From CAIMUX01 sp964473865 (lineage in GTDB: Bacteria; Eisenbacteria; RBG-16-71-46; CAIMUX01), in assembly GCA_964473865.1 (NCBI GenBank), contig CAYYQN010000022.1, positions 1 to 64,000 of the forward strand: a DNA stretch of 64,000 bases, read 5' to 3'. Shown piece after piece: positions 17,533 to 26,688 of the stretch (its first letter is position 1; every line of letters begins with the position of its first letter). The notes under the pieces were generated by a model. That model was given only the letters and a program-made list of their open reading frames with translations. It had not been told where the DNA came from and did no database searches. The translations under genes were made by a program, and so were the position numbers.

Positions 17533-19081
17533 GCGGCCGCGGCTCCTGATCGCCAACCGTGGAGAGATCGCGCTGCGGATCCTGCGGGGAGCGCGGGATG
17601 AGGGGTGGGAGACCGTTGCCGTCTACTCCGAAGCGGATCGCCGCGCGCTCCATGCGATCCTGGCCGACGAGTCCTACCTGCTCGGGCCGGCGCCTTCCGC
17701 GAACAGCTACCTGAGTATCGGCCGCATCCTGGAGGTGGCGGTGCAGGCTCGGGCCACGCACCTTCATCCCGGCTACGGGTTCCTGTCGGAAAACGCCGCC
17801 TTCGCCGAGGCTTGCGCGGAGGCGGGGATCGTCTTCGTGGGACCGCCGGCGGCGGCCATTCGCGCGATGGGCGACAAGCTCTCGGCCCGCGCGGTGGCCC
17901 GTCGCGCCGGGGTCCCGCTGGTGCCGGGATCCGAGGCGCTGCCGGTCGATCCCCGGGAAGTCGCGGCCGCCGCCCGGAAGATCGGCTACCCGGTGCTGAT
18001 CAAGGCGGCGTTCGGCGGCGGCGGCAAGGGGATGCGCCTGGTCCGCTCCCGGCAGGAGCTTCTGTCCGCGCTGGAGCTGACCCGCGGCGAGGCCGGACGG
18101 GCATTCGGCAACGATGCGGTCTACCTGGAGCGTGCGGTGGAGCGGCCGCGGCATATCGAGATCCAGGTCCTTTGCGACGCCCACGGAAACGGAATCCACC
18201 TGGGCGAGCGGGAATGCTCGATCCAGCGGCGCCACCAGAAGCTGATCGAGGAGTGCCCCTCGCCGGTGATCTCGCCCGAGACGCGCGCCCGCATGGGCGA
18301 GGCGGCGGTGCGTCTGGCCGCCGGCATCGGCTACCAGAGCGCGGGAACCGTGGAGTTCCTGCTCGCCCCGGAGGGAGCGTTCCACTTTCTCGAGATGAAC
18401 ACTCGCCTGCAGGTGGAGCACCCCGTGACCGAGGCGGTGACGGGAATCGACCTGGTCCGGGCGCAGCTGCGGATCGCCCGCGGGGAGCGGCTGCCCTGGA
18501 CGCAGGAGCAGGTGGCGATTCGCGGTCACGCCATCGAATGCCGGATCTGCGCCGAGGACCCGGAGAAGAGCTTCCTCCCGGCCTCGGGCCGGATCTCCTG
18601 GCAGCGGCTGCCGCAAGGACCGGGAGTCCGCAACGACTCCGGGTTCGAGACCGGCAGCGACGTCCCGGTCCACTACGACTCGATGCTGGCCAAGCTGATC
18701 TCGTGGGGGCAGTCGCGGGAAGAGGCGCGGGAGCGGATGCTCCGCGCCCTCGACGAGTACGCGATCGAGGGGATCGCCACGAATCTCTCGTTCCACCGCT
18801 GGGCGCTCAAGCATCCCGAGTTCGTTGCCGGAAACCTCCACACCGGGTTCATCGAAGAGCAGTTCCGGGCTGAGGAACTGGCCGGCCCCGGCGACGTCGA
18901 TATCCTGGCGCGGATCGCCGTGCTGGCGGCCCATCTCGAACGCGCCGGAGGCGCGCTCGGGGCAGCCGGTGACCCGCGCACGATGGCCAGCGGCACACCG
19001 GGACGACCCGGGAACAGCGGCGGCCCGCCGGATCCGTTGGCCCCGCGCATCAGTTCCTGGAAGCGTCCGGGGAGGATCTGA
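17513..19081 (+). CDS. pccA: Biotin carboxylase subunit of acyl-CoA carboxylase
   Basis: ATP-dependent carboxylation of biotin, the first half-reaction. 522 residues. The N-terminal LLIANRGEIALRILR, the ATP-grasp glycine loop KAAFGGGGKGMRLV, the MNTRLQVEHPVTE motif and the biotin-carboxylase C-terminal domain with RICAEDPEKSFLPASG are all present. The biotinyl domain is not fused but encoded by the next gene, and the last 50 residues are a Gly/Pro-rich tail. It overlaps pccB by 20 bp and the next gene by 1 bp, so translation is probably coupled. Confidence 0.93.
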   Translation: MATSRSERPRLLIANRGEIALRILRGARDEGWETVAVYSEADRRALHAILADESYLLGPAPSANSYLSIGRILEVAVQARATHLHPGYGFLSENAAFAEACAEAGIVFVGPPAAAIRAMGDKLSARAVARRAGVPLVPGSEALPVDPREVAAAARKIGYPVLIKAAFGGGGKGMRLVRSRQELLSALELTRGEAGRAFGNDAVYLERAVERPRHIEIQVLCDAHGNGIHLGERECSIQRRHQKLIEECPSPVISPETRARMGEAAVRLAAGIGYQSAGTVEFLLAPEGAFHFLEMNTRLQVEHPVTEAVTGIDLVRAQLRIARGERLPWTQEQVAIRGHAIECRICAEDPEKSFLPASGRISWQRLPQGPGVRNDSGFETGSDVPVHYDSMLAKLISWGQSREEARERMLRALDEYAIEGIATNLSFHRWALKHPEFVAGNLHTGFIEEQFRAEELAGPGDVDILARIAVLAAHLERAGGALGAAGDPRTMASGTPGRPGNSGGPPDPLAPRISSWKRPGRI

Positions 19082-19728
19082 TGCGGCTCTGGCACAAGTA
19101 CACCGCGCATCTCCCGGGGGCCGATCGCGAGGTCGGGGTGGCCCGCGAAGCCGAAGGATTCATGGTGTGCCTCCCGCCACCGGACGAGGCCGGCAGCGGG
19201 GCGATCTCCGCGGGCGAAGCGCACCTGGACGGCCCGGTCGGGACAGCTGCCCGGGCCGTGGCCCGAGCGGCCGGAGTCGGAGCCGGAGGCGCGACGGATC
19301 TCATCGGCACCGCTCAGGAGGTGCCCATGACCTGGGAGGAGGCCGAATGCGGCCGGATCCTCGTGCGCCTGGGAGGACGCCCGTTGGAGTGTCGGATCAC
19401 GCGACTCCCCGATGGCTGCCTGCGGATCGAGTGGCGCGGAAGACAGGTCATCGCGCGGGTGGCCGACGATCTGGCCGAGCGCGCCCGCCTCGCGCATGCC
19501 GCGCACGCAGGTCCCTTGCCGCTGCGTTCTCCGATGCCGGGCATGGTGGTGAAGGTGCTCGTCGAGGAGGGCGAACTGGTCACCCGCGAACAGCCGCTCC
19601 TCATCGTGGAAGCGATGAAGATGCAGAACGAGATCGCGGCGCCGGAGGCCGGCCGGATCGTGAACCTCGCGGTGAAGCCGGGACAGGCCGTGGAGGGGGA
19701 TCAGGTCCTGCTCGAGATTCGGGTCTGA
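19081..19728 (+). CDS. Biotin carboxyl carrier subunit
   Basis: 215 residues. The C-terminal 75 residues form a biotinyl/lipoyl domain (RSPMPGMVVKVLVEEGELV) with the biotinylated Lys in EAMKMQNEI. The N-terminal part is probably the linker that contacts the carboxylase subunits, broken by an Ala/Gly-rich stretch. The start codon overlaps the preceding stop (TGATG), and the preceding gene lacks this domain, so the three genes make one enzyme. A birA ligase must be elsewhere. Confidence 0.92.
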   Translation: MRLWHKYTAHLPGADREVGVAREAEGFMVCLPPPDEAGSGAISAGEAHLDGPVGTAARAVARAAGVGAGGATDLIGTAQEVPMTWEEAECGRILVRLGGRPLECRITRLPDGCLRIEWRGRQVIARVADDLAERARLAHAAHAGPLPLRSPMPGMVVKVLVEEGELVTREQPLLIVEAMKMQNEIAAPEAGRIVNLAVKPGQAVEGDQVLLEIRV

Positions 19729-19875
19729 CGCGGCGCCGCCCGGGCCGGCGGCCGCAATCCCCCTTGAACCCCTCCGCCCCCGCCCCGAGACTACAGAGGC
19801 TCCGGACCGACGCCCAACGACCCGCCGCCACGCCGGGTCGGCCGGGGGCGCGGGCAGGGAGGGGGGACCAACCAC

Positions 19876-20295
19876 ATGATCAAGAAGATCGACCACCTGG
19901 GCATCGCCGTGCTCGATCCGGCGCGCGGCCTGGCCGTTTTTTCGGAAGCGTTGGGGCTGCGCCTGGAGCAGATCGAGGACATCCCCAGCCAGAAGCTCCG
20001 TTCCTATCACCTCCGGGCGGGCGAGTCACACCTGGAGCTTCTCTTCCCCACCGATCCGGAATCGACCGTGGCGAAATTCCTCGAAAAGAAGGGTCCCGGG
20101 TTCCACCACCTGGCGCTTGAGGTGGATGACATTGAAGCCGAGCGCGATCGGCTGACTACGGCGGGGCTTGAGCCGTTGAGCCGGGAGCCGTTCATCGGAG
20201 CCGGCGGCAAGAAGGTCCTCTTCTTCCACCCACGCACGACCGGCGGAGTGCTGCTCGAGATCTGCCAGGCAGGCAAGGGCCACGACCATGACTGA
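19876..20295 (+). CDS. mce: Methylmalonyl-CoA epimerase
   Basis: Interconverts (S)- and (R)-methylmalonyl-CoA between the carboxylase and the mutase. 139 residues with the vicinal-oxygen-chelate fold. The metal ligands are visible as His in KIDHLGIAV, Glu in HLELLFP, His in GFHHLALEV and Glu in VLLEICQ. A strong purine-rich ribosome site (GGGAGGGGGG) precedes the ATG. A 147-bp gap separates it from the biotin carrier, and its end overlaps the mutase small subunit by 8 bp. Confidence 0.96.
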   Translation: MIKKIDHLGIAVLDPARGLAVFSEALGLRLEQIEDIPSQKLRSYHLRAGESHLELLFPTDPESTVAKFLEKKGPGFHHLALEVDDIEAERDRLTTAGLEPLSREPFIGAGGKKVLFFHPRTTGGVLLEICQAGKGHDHD

Positions 20296-22504
20296 ACGCG
20301 CCCCGGTCAAGCCATCCGACTTCGATCACGCGACGCGCTTCCCGGCGCTGGACCTCGAAGCCTGGCGTGCCGAGGCCTCGGCGGCCCTCAAGGGCGCAAC
20401 GATCGAGAAGCGGCTTCTCACTCCTCTCTGCGAGGGAGTCGTCATGCGCCCGTTGTACACCGAGGCGGATGAGAAGGCCTCCGTGAGCACGGCGTCTTTG
20501 CCCGGCGAAGTCCCGTTCCTGCGCGGCACACGATCCCTGGGTCACCGGCTCGATCCCTGGGAGATCGTGCAGGAGTTGCCGTACGCCGATCCCGAGGAGT
20601 TCAATGCGGCGCTGCGGGACGACCTGGCGCACGGCCAGTCCGCAGCCGTCATCCTGTTCGACGCGGCGGGACGCCGGGGGCTGGACCCCGATCGTGCCCC
20701 GGTCGCGGACGTGGGGCGCGGGGGCACCAGCATCGCCACCATGGCGGACCTCGACCACGCTCTCTCCGGCATCGATCTGGAGCGGGTTCCGCTGTTCCTG
20801 CATGCCGGTGCGGCGGCTTTGCCGTCCACCGCCCTCTTGCTGGCGCTCCTGCAGCGCCGCGGTCAGGACGCGAGCCGTTTGCGGGGTAGCCTGGGCACCG
20901 ATCCCATTGCCGATGCGCTGGCCTCCGGCGCCCCGTTCGACCTGGAGCGCCTGCACGACGATCTCTCCGTTCTGACGGCGTGGGCGGAGCAGCAAGCGTG
21001 TGGCGTGAAGACGCTCACCGCGTGGGGCGCCCGCTGGCACGAGGCGGGAGCCAGTCCGGTCGAGGAACTTGCCTGGACGATCGCGTCCGCGGTCGAAACG
21101 CTGCGCGCCATGGAGGCGCGCGGCATTCCTCCGGCGCGCGCGGCGGCCCGCTTCCTGCTGGGATTCGGCGTGGGAACGCAGTTCCTCGTCGAAGTCGCCA
21201 AGCTCCGCGCGGCGCGCCTCCTCTGGGCCCGGGTGACCGAAGCGTGCGGTTGCCCGGAGGCGGCGGGCTCGGTCTTCATCCTGGCCCGCACCGCCGGCGT
21301 CAATCTCTCCGCAATCGATTCCCACACCAACATTCTTCGCACCACCACGGAGGCGCTCGCCGCGGTGTGGGGCGGGTGCGATGGGTTGACGGTGCTGCCG
21401 TACGATCTTCCGCTCGGGTCGCGCTCGGAGCCGGCGCGGCGCCTGGCGCGGAACACCCATCTGATGCTCCGCGAGGAGTCCCGCTTCGACCGGGTGATCG
21501 ACCCCGCCGGCGGGGCCTGGGCGCTGGAGTCGCTCACCGGCGATATCGCTGAGCAGGCCTGGCGTCTCTTCCGCGAGGTGGAGGAGGAAGGGGGCCTGGG
21601 TCGTCTCCTGGAGACGGGCCGCCCGCAGGCGCGGGTCGCCGAGGAGGCGGCGGGGCGGCGAAAGGCGATCGCGACGCGGCGCGAGATCCTGGTGGGGGTG
21701 AACCAGTATCCGAACCCGGGTGAGCCGGCGCCGAATCCCAAGATGCCGCATCTCGATTCGATCCGGGCTCGGCGCGTGGAGGCGCTGCGGCAGCACCGAC
21801 AGGCCTCGGCACACGCGGGGTCGGAGGGATCGCTGAAACGAATGGCCGAGCTCGGCGGGCAGGCCCGGGCCCGGACTGCCTCGAAGCCGGATCCACAGAT
21901 CGCCGGCGAGGAAGAACTTGTCGCCGCGGCCGCGGCGGCGGCGTTGCGAGGCGCCACGCTGGGCGAGATCGCGGCCGCGCTCCACCCAGTCCCGGGATCG
22001 CGCCTCGTGCGCTTCGCGCCGCTGGCGGTCCACCGGCTTTCCAGCGACTTCGAGACACTGCGAATGGAAGTGGGCAAGCATCACTCCGCGTCGCCTCGGG
22101 GCGAGGCCTCTCCGGATGTCTATCTGGCGAACCTGGGACCGGTTGCGGAGTACCGCCCCCGCCTCGAGTTCATACGGTCGTTCTTTGCCCTGGCCGGGCT
22201 CCGGGTTGAAGGGGATGCGCAGTTCGACGATCCGGTTCGGGCCGCGGCGGCGGCGCTCGAATCCGGCGCGCCGGCGATCTGTATCGTCTCCACCGACGAT
22301 CGCTACCCCGAGGCGGTACCGCTGGTGGCGGCGGCGCTGAAACGCGGGCGTCCCGCCGCGCGGGTGCTCCTGGCCGGGCTTCCGAGCGAAGCGGAACGCG
22401 CGGAGGAGTGGCGGAGCGCCGGAGTCGACGAGTTCATTCACCTGCGGTGCGACGCGCACGCGGTGCTGAGTGCCCTCACGGGCAGCCTCGGAGGCGAGCC
22501 ATGA
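20288..22504 (+). CDS. mutA: Methylmalonyl-CoA mutase, small (non-catalytic) subunit
   Basis: 738 residues. The TIM-barrel half resembles the large subunit (FLLGFGVGTQFLVEVAKLRAARLLWARV and the NILRTTTEALAAVWGG segment). The C-terminal B12-like domain lacks the D-x-H-x-x-G cobalamin-binding motif, as usual for the small subunit. It pairs with the large subunit encoded immediately downstream, whose ATG overlaps this stop as ATGA. The overlap at both ends places it firmly inside the propionate operon. Confidence 0.94.
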   Translation: MTERAPVKPSDFDHATRFPALDLEAWRAEASAALKGATIEKRLLTPLCEGVVMRPLYTEADEKASVSTASLPGEVPFLRGTRSLGHRLDPWEIVQELPYADPEEFNAALRDDLAHGQSAAVILFDAAGRRGLDPDRAPVADVGRGGTSIATMADLDHALSGIDLERVPLFLHAGAAALPSTALLLALLQRRGQDASRLRGSLGTDPIADALASGAPFDLERLHDDLSVLTAWAEQQACGVKTLTAWGARWHEAGASPVEELAWTIASAVETLRAMEARGIPPARAAARFLLGFGVGTQFLVEVAKLRAARLLWARVTEACGCPEAAGSVFILARTAGVNLSAIDSHTNILRTTTEALAAVWGGCDGLTVLPYDLPLGSRSEPARRLARNTHLMLREESRFDRVIDPAGGAWALESLTGDIAEQAWRLFREVEEEGGLGRLLETGRPQARVAEEAAGRRKAIATRREILVGVNQYPNPGEPAPNPKMPHLDSIRARRVEALRQHRQASAHAGSEGSLKRMAELGGQARARTASKPDPQIAGEEELVAAAAAAALRGATLGEIAAALHPVPGSRLVRFAPLAVHRLSSDFETLRMEVGKHHSASPRGEASPDVYLANLGPVAEYRPRLEFIRSFFALAGLRVEGDAQFDDPVRAAAAALESGAPAICIVSTDDRYPEAVPLVAAALKRGRPAARVLLAGLPSEAERAEEWRSAGVDEFIHLRCDAHAVLSALTGSLGGEP

Positions 22505-24699
22505 GTGCGATCCCCGACTTCAGCCGGTTGGACTGGCGGGTCCCCGGGAACGAAGAGATCGAAGCCGAGACCCGCCTCGCCGCCTGGCGGTCCCGCGCCG
22601 AAGAGGCGAGCGGCCTGCCCTATCCGGAGCTGGCGTGGATGACCAACGAGCAGATCCCGGTCCCGCCGCTCGTGACGGCCCTCGAGCGCAGCGAGCTCGC
22701 GCATCTGGGCTCCCTGCCCGGGCTGCCGCCGTTCGTGCGCGGACCGTACGCCACCATGTACACGACGCGCCCGTGGACCGTGCGGCAGTACGCCGGCTTC
22801 TCCACGGCCGAGGAATCGAACGCGTTCTATCGGCGCAACCTCGCAGCCGGCCAGAAGGGGCTCTCGGTCGCGTTCGACCTCGCTACCCACCGCGGCTACG
22901 ACTCGGATCACCCCCGGGTGACCGGCGATGTCGGGAAGGCCGGCGTGGCCATCGACTCGATCCTGGACATGAGAATCCTCTTCGACGGCATCCCTCTCGA
23001 CACCATGTCGGTCTCGATGACGATGAACGGGGCGGTCCTGCCGGTGATGGCGTTCTACATCACGGCCGCGGAAGAACAGGGGGTGGCGCCGGAGAAGCTC
23101 GCCGGGACGATCCAGAACGACATCTTGAAGGAGTTCATGGTTCGCAACACCTACATCTATCCGCCCGCGCCGAGCATGCGGATCATCGGGGACATCATCG
23201 CCTATACGGCCCAGCGGATGCCCAGATTCAACTCGATCTCGATCTCCGGCTACCACATGCAGGAGGCGGGAGCTTCGGCCGACCTGGAGCTGGCGTACAC
23301 TCTTGCCGACGGGATCGAGTACATCCGGACCGGGCTGGCCGCCGGACTCACCGTCGACGAGTTCGCCCCGCGTCTGTCCTTCTTCTTCGGGATCGGCATG
23401 AACGTCATGATGGAGACAGCCAAGCTGCGCGCCGCGCGCCTGCTCTGGGCCGCTCTGGTGCGACGATTCCAGCCGCAGGATCCGCGCTCCCTGATGCTGC
23501 GCACCCACTGCCAGACCTCGGGGTGGAGCCTCGCCGAGCAGGACCCCTTCAACAACGTCGTGCGCACCTGTGTGGAGGCGTTGGCCGCGGTCCTCGGCGG
23601 CACGCAGTCGCTGCACACCAACGCCCTGGACGAAGCGATCGCGCTGCCCACCGACTTCTCGGCCCGCATCGCGCGCAACACGCAGCTCTATCTGCAGGAC
23701 GAGACGGGCCTCTGCCGTGTCGTCGATCCGTTGGGGGGCTCGCACGGTCTCGAGTGGCTTACCGACCGGTTGGCGCGCCGCGCGTGGGAACACATCCAGG
23801 AGGTGGAGTCGCTGGGCGGCATGGCCAAGGCGATCGAGTCGGGGCTGCCCAAGCTCCGGATCGAGGAAGCGGCGGCGCGGCGCCAGGCACGCATCGATTC
23901 CGGCGCCGAGACGATCGTGGGGGTGAACCGCTTCCGGCCGGAACGGGAGGAGTCGATGGAGATCCTCGAGGTGGACAACACCGAGGTGCGGCGCCGGCAG
24001 GTGGAGCGGCTGGAGCGCGTCAAACGCGAGCGCGACCACGGGGCGGCGGAACGATCGCTGGCGGCTCTGACCCGCACCGCCCAGACCGGCGAGGGGAATC
24101 TCCTGGAGCGGGCGGTGGAAGCGGCGCGGGCACGGGCCACCCTGGGCGAGATCTCGCTGGCGCTGGAGAAGGCCTGGGGAAGGCACCAGGCCGCGATTCG
24201 CACGGTCGCCGGCGCCTACGCCTCCGAGTTCGGGAAGGATGTCGCGCTCGAGCGCGTGCGCGCGGCGGTGAACGCCTTCGCCCGCCACGAGGGGCGCCGT
24301 CCCCGCATCCTCGTCGCCAAGATGGGCCAGGACGGCCATGACCGCGGAGCCAAGGTGGTGGCCACCGCGTTCGCCGACCTGGGCTTCGATGTCGATGTCG
24401 GACCGTTGTTCCAGACCCCGGAAGAGACGGCCCGACAGGCGGTCGAAAACGACGTGCACATCGTCGGGGCGAGCTCCCTGGCCGGAGGGCACAAGACGCT
24501 GCTGCCGCAGCTCGTGCAGGAGTTGCGGCGTCTGGGCCGCGAGGACATTCTCGTTGTCGGCGGCGGCGTCATACCCGCGCGGGACCACGCCTGGTTGCAC
24601 GAGCAGGGTGTGTCCGCGATCTTCGGTCCGGGCACGGTCATCCCACGGGCGGCCGAGGCGCTCGTTGACGAGCTCAATCGGCAGCTGGGCTACGTCTAG
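22501..24699 (+). CDS. mutB: Methylmalonyl-CoA mutase, large catalytic subunit
   Basis: Adenosylcobalamin-dependent rearrangement of (R)-methylmalonyl-CoA to succinyl-CoA. 732 residues. Substrate-barrel motifs include PYATMYTTRPWTVRQYAG, GLSVAFDLATHRGYDSD and FFFGIGMNVMMETAKLRAARL. The C-terminal cobalamin domain has the base-off motif DGHDRG (KMGQDGHDRGAKVV) and the GASSLAGGH and VGGGVIP loops. The start is the ATG at 22501 (MSAIPDF), overlapping the small-subunit stop. A longer upstream frame adds 31 unrelated residues. A MeaB-type chaperone follows at 27967. Confidence 0.97.
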   Translation: MSAIPDFSRLDWRVPGNEEIEAETRLAAWRSRAEEASGLPYPELAWMTNEQIPVPPLVTALERSELAHLGSLPGLPPFVRGPYATMYTTRPWTVRQYAGFSTAEESNAFYRRNLAAGQKGLSVAFDLATHRGYDSDHPRVTGDVGKAGVAIDSILDMRILFDGIPLDTMSVSMTMNGAVLPVMAFYITAAEEQGVAPEKLAGTIQNDILKEFMVRNTYIYPPAPSMRIIGDIIAYTAQRMPRFNSISISGYHMQEAGASADLELAYTLADGIEYIRTGLAAGLTVDEFAPRLSFFFGIGMNVMMETAKLRAARLLWAALVRRFQPQDPRSLMLRTHCQTSGWSLAEQDPFNNVVRTCVEALAAVLGGTQSLHTNALDEAIALPTDFSARIARNTQLYLQDETGLCRVVDPLGGSHGLEWLTDRLARRAWEHIQEVESLGGMAKAIESGLPKLRIEEAAARRQARIDSGAETIVGVNRFRPEREESMEILEVDNTEVRRRQVERLERVKRERDHGAAERSLAALTRTAQTGEGNLLERAVEAARARATLGEISLALEKAWGRHQAAIRTVAGAYASEFGKDVALERVRAAVNAFARHEGRRPRILVAKMGQDGHDRGAKVVATAFADLGFDVDVGPLFQTPEETARQAVENDVHIVGASSLAGGHKTLLPQLVQELRRLGREDILVVGGGVIPARDHAWLHEQGVSAIFGPGTVIPRAAEALVDELNRQLGYV

Positions 24700-24753
24700 C
24701 AGGGTGCCCACGAACCCAGTCAACCTGGGCCGGAGCGCCGATCGGTCGGCGGC
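24699..24753 (+). repeat. Dispersed intergenic repeat, copy A
   Basis: Begins at the mutB stop. It starts GCAGGGTGC, continues GAACCCAGTCAACC, then GGGCCGGAGCGCCGATCGG. Close copies occur at 45242-45294 (inverted) and 57769-57812. This copy contains a hairpin CCCAG-TCAAC-CTGGG (24715-24729). Copies A and B match along roughly 50 bp. Confidence 0.75.
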
Positions 24754-24778
24754 TAGGCGCGACGAGGAAAGCGATGCG

Positions 24779-26587
24779 GTGGCGCGTGCGGACAAACCTG
24801 CCGCCCCCGGCTCCTGGCGGCCCGGACGGCCTCCCTGGTGGGACCTGTCGCTGGTGGCGCTTGCCGTCATCTTCGCGCTCCCCTCGCTCTGGTATCCGTT
24901 CGGCCGCGACCAGGCGGCGCACGCGTATATCGGCTGGAACTGGCTTCACGGACTGATCCCGTTCCGAGACGCCGTCGACCAGAAGCCTCCGGGGATCTAC
25001 CTCCTGTACTCGCTGGGGTCCGCGCTCTTTGGCCAACGGCAGTTCGGAATCCGGGCCATTGACCTTCTGGGTATCCTGACCGCCGGGTGGCTGGCGGCCC
25101 GGGCGGCGCGGGAGTCGGCGAGTCGCCTCACCGATGGGATCGCAGCGGCCGCGGCGCTGGTGCCGCCCGACGCGTCCGGGTCACGCATCGCCGCCTCGCC
25201 GTCGGTTGGGGCCCCGCGGGTGGGCAAGCACCCGCAGCTTGAGGCGTCCCCGACACCGAACGGCCGCTCCCACGCGAGCGGGTCCCGGCGGCCGCACTTC
25301 CGGTCGCAATCCGGGGCAACGGGCGCTTCGATCCTCCTTCTCGCCGGCTTCTACTACTGCTGCTTCGACTACTGGAACAGCGCGCAGACCGAGATCTGGC
25401 AGGGACTCGCCGTGCTCGCCGGCGTGGAGATTCTCCGCGAGGACCCTCGCGCCCGGCGGGCCGCCTTCCTCTCCGGCGTCCTCGGCGGCGTGGCGGTCTT
25501 GTTCAAGTTCACCGCCGCGGTGCTCTGCCTGGGGCTCGCCGGAATCCTCACCGTGCGCGCATGGCGGCGAGGGGGATCCCGGCGGGAGAGAGCGGCTCGC
25601 ATCCTCGGCGGAGCGGGGCTCCAGATTCTGGGCGCCTTCGCGGTGGTCGGACTGGCGGTCGCCTACTTCGCCGCGCACGGCGCGCTGCGCGATGCCGTCG
25701 AGATTCTGGTTCGGTACAACCTGGCCTATGGCGCCGGCTGGCGCACGGAGCTTCCGACAGCCGTTTCCTGGAGTCTGGACTTCTGGGTCCGCAACTGCGG
25801 GTACTGGGCGCTGGTGATCGTTGCCGGGTGGATCTGGGCGGTGGTTGCGGCCCGGCGCCGTGGTGAGAGGCGGGCGTGGGAGATGGCGCTGATTCCGGGA
25901 GGCCTGCTGGCACTCGGCGCTCTGGCGGTGGCAGTCCAGGGGAAGTTCTTCTCCTACCACTGGGGAGTGTTGGCCCCGTTCCTGGGCCTGGCCGGCGCCC
26001 ACGGGCTGCACGAGGCGGGACGCCTCCGTCCGCGTCTGGGACCCGCGATCGCGGTGGGCGCGGTGCTGGTCGGATTCCTCCTCGCACCTCAATGGATCTG
26101 CAATCGCGCCGCGCGGAATCCGAGGCCGACAAGCTACCTCCGGCAGACCGCCGGCACCTGGAACCACCTCCGGGGCGGGATCTCGCGCGCGGAGTTCCTG
26201 AGGCCGTTCGACGGCGGCTACAGCTACCGCTACGCCGACGAAGAGGTGATCGGCCGGACGATCCGCGATCGGGCGCGGCCCGGAGACCGCCTGCTGGTGC
26301 GCGGGTTCGAACCCGCGATCTACACCGTGAGCGGACTGCGCTGCCCGTCCCGTTTCTTCATCGAGCTGCCTCTCACCGAGCGTCGCGTGGCCATTGCGCG
26401 GGAGAAGTGGATTGCGGAGTACCGGCGCACCTTGAACGCCGAACCCCCGCGATTCGTGGTCCTCGGCGAACGACACGCCGAGCAGGTCGGCGATCTGGAC
26501 AAGCACGGCTACCGGCGGGCCGAGCAGTGCGGCAAGCTCGTGCTCTACGAGCGGAGGCTCGACGGCAAGGGCGACGGCCAACCTTGA
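24779..26587 (+). CDS. Membrane glycosyltransferase, ArnT/PMT (GT39/GT83-like) family
   Basis: 602 residues. Polytopic: the first membrane segment is WWDLSLVALAVIFALPSLW, followed by a loop with the conserved acidic/KPP motif (DAVDQKPPGIYLLYSL) typical of lipid-linked sugar transferases, then several hydrophobic helices and a soluble C-terminal domain. It likely transfers sugar from a polyprenyl carrier at the outer face of the inner membrane; the acceptor is unknown. I use the GTG at 24779 with GAGGAAA upstream, because an earlier in-frame GTG at 24704 lies inside a dispersed repeat. A 70-residue low-complexity insert (about residues 130-190, Pro/Ser/Gly/Arg-rich) separates two membrane segments. 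It has no metabolic link to the flanking mut and ychF genes. Confidence 0.75.
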   Translation: MARADKPAAPGSWRPGRPPWWDLSLVALAVIFALPSLWYPFGRDQAAHAYIGWNWLHGLIPFRDAVDQKPPGIYLLYSLGSALFGQRQFGIRAIDLLGILTAGWLAARAARESASRLTDGIAAAAALVPPDASGSRIAASPSVGAPRVGKHPQLEASPTPNGRSHASGSRRPHFRSQSGATGASILLLAGFYYCCFDYWNSAQTEIWQGLAVLAGVEILREDPRARRAAFLSGVLGGVAVLFKFTAAVLCLGLAGILTVRAWRRGGSRRERAARILGGAGLQILGAFAVVGLAVAYFAAHGALRDAVEILVRYNLAYGAGWRTELPTAVSWSLDFWVRNCGYWALVIVAGWIWAVVAARRRGERRAWEMALIPGGLLALGALAVAVQGKFFSYHWGVLAPFLGLAGAHGLHEAGRLRPRLGPAIAVGAVLVGFLLAPQWICNRAARNPRPTSYLRQTAGTWNHLRGGISRAEFLRPFDGGYSYRYADEEVIGRTIRDRARPGDRLLVRGFEPAIYTVSGLRCPSRFFIELPLTERRVAIAREKWIAEYRRTLNAEPPRFVVLGERHAEQVGDLDKHGYRRAEQCGKLVLYERRLDGKGDGQP

Positions 26588-26688
26588 GCATGCGCCGGCC
26601 CCAGGCTCCCGGCGTGGTAGCATGAGCGTCGGCGAACCGAGTTCGAGCCGTCGAGACCCGTCCCGCGGACCGGAAGCGAGGTGTTGGG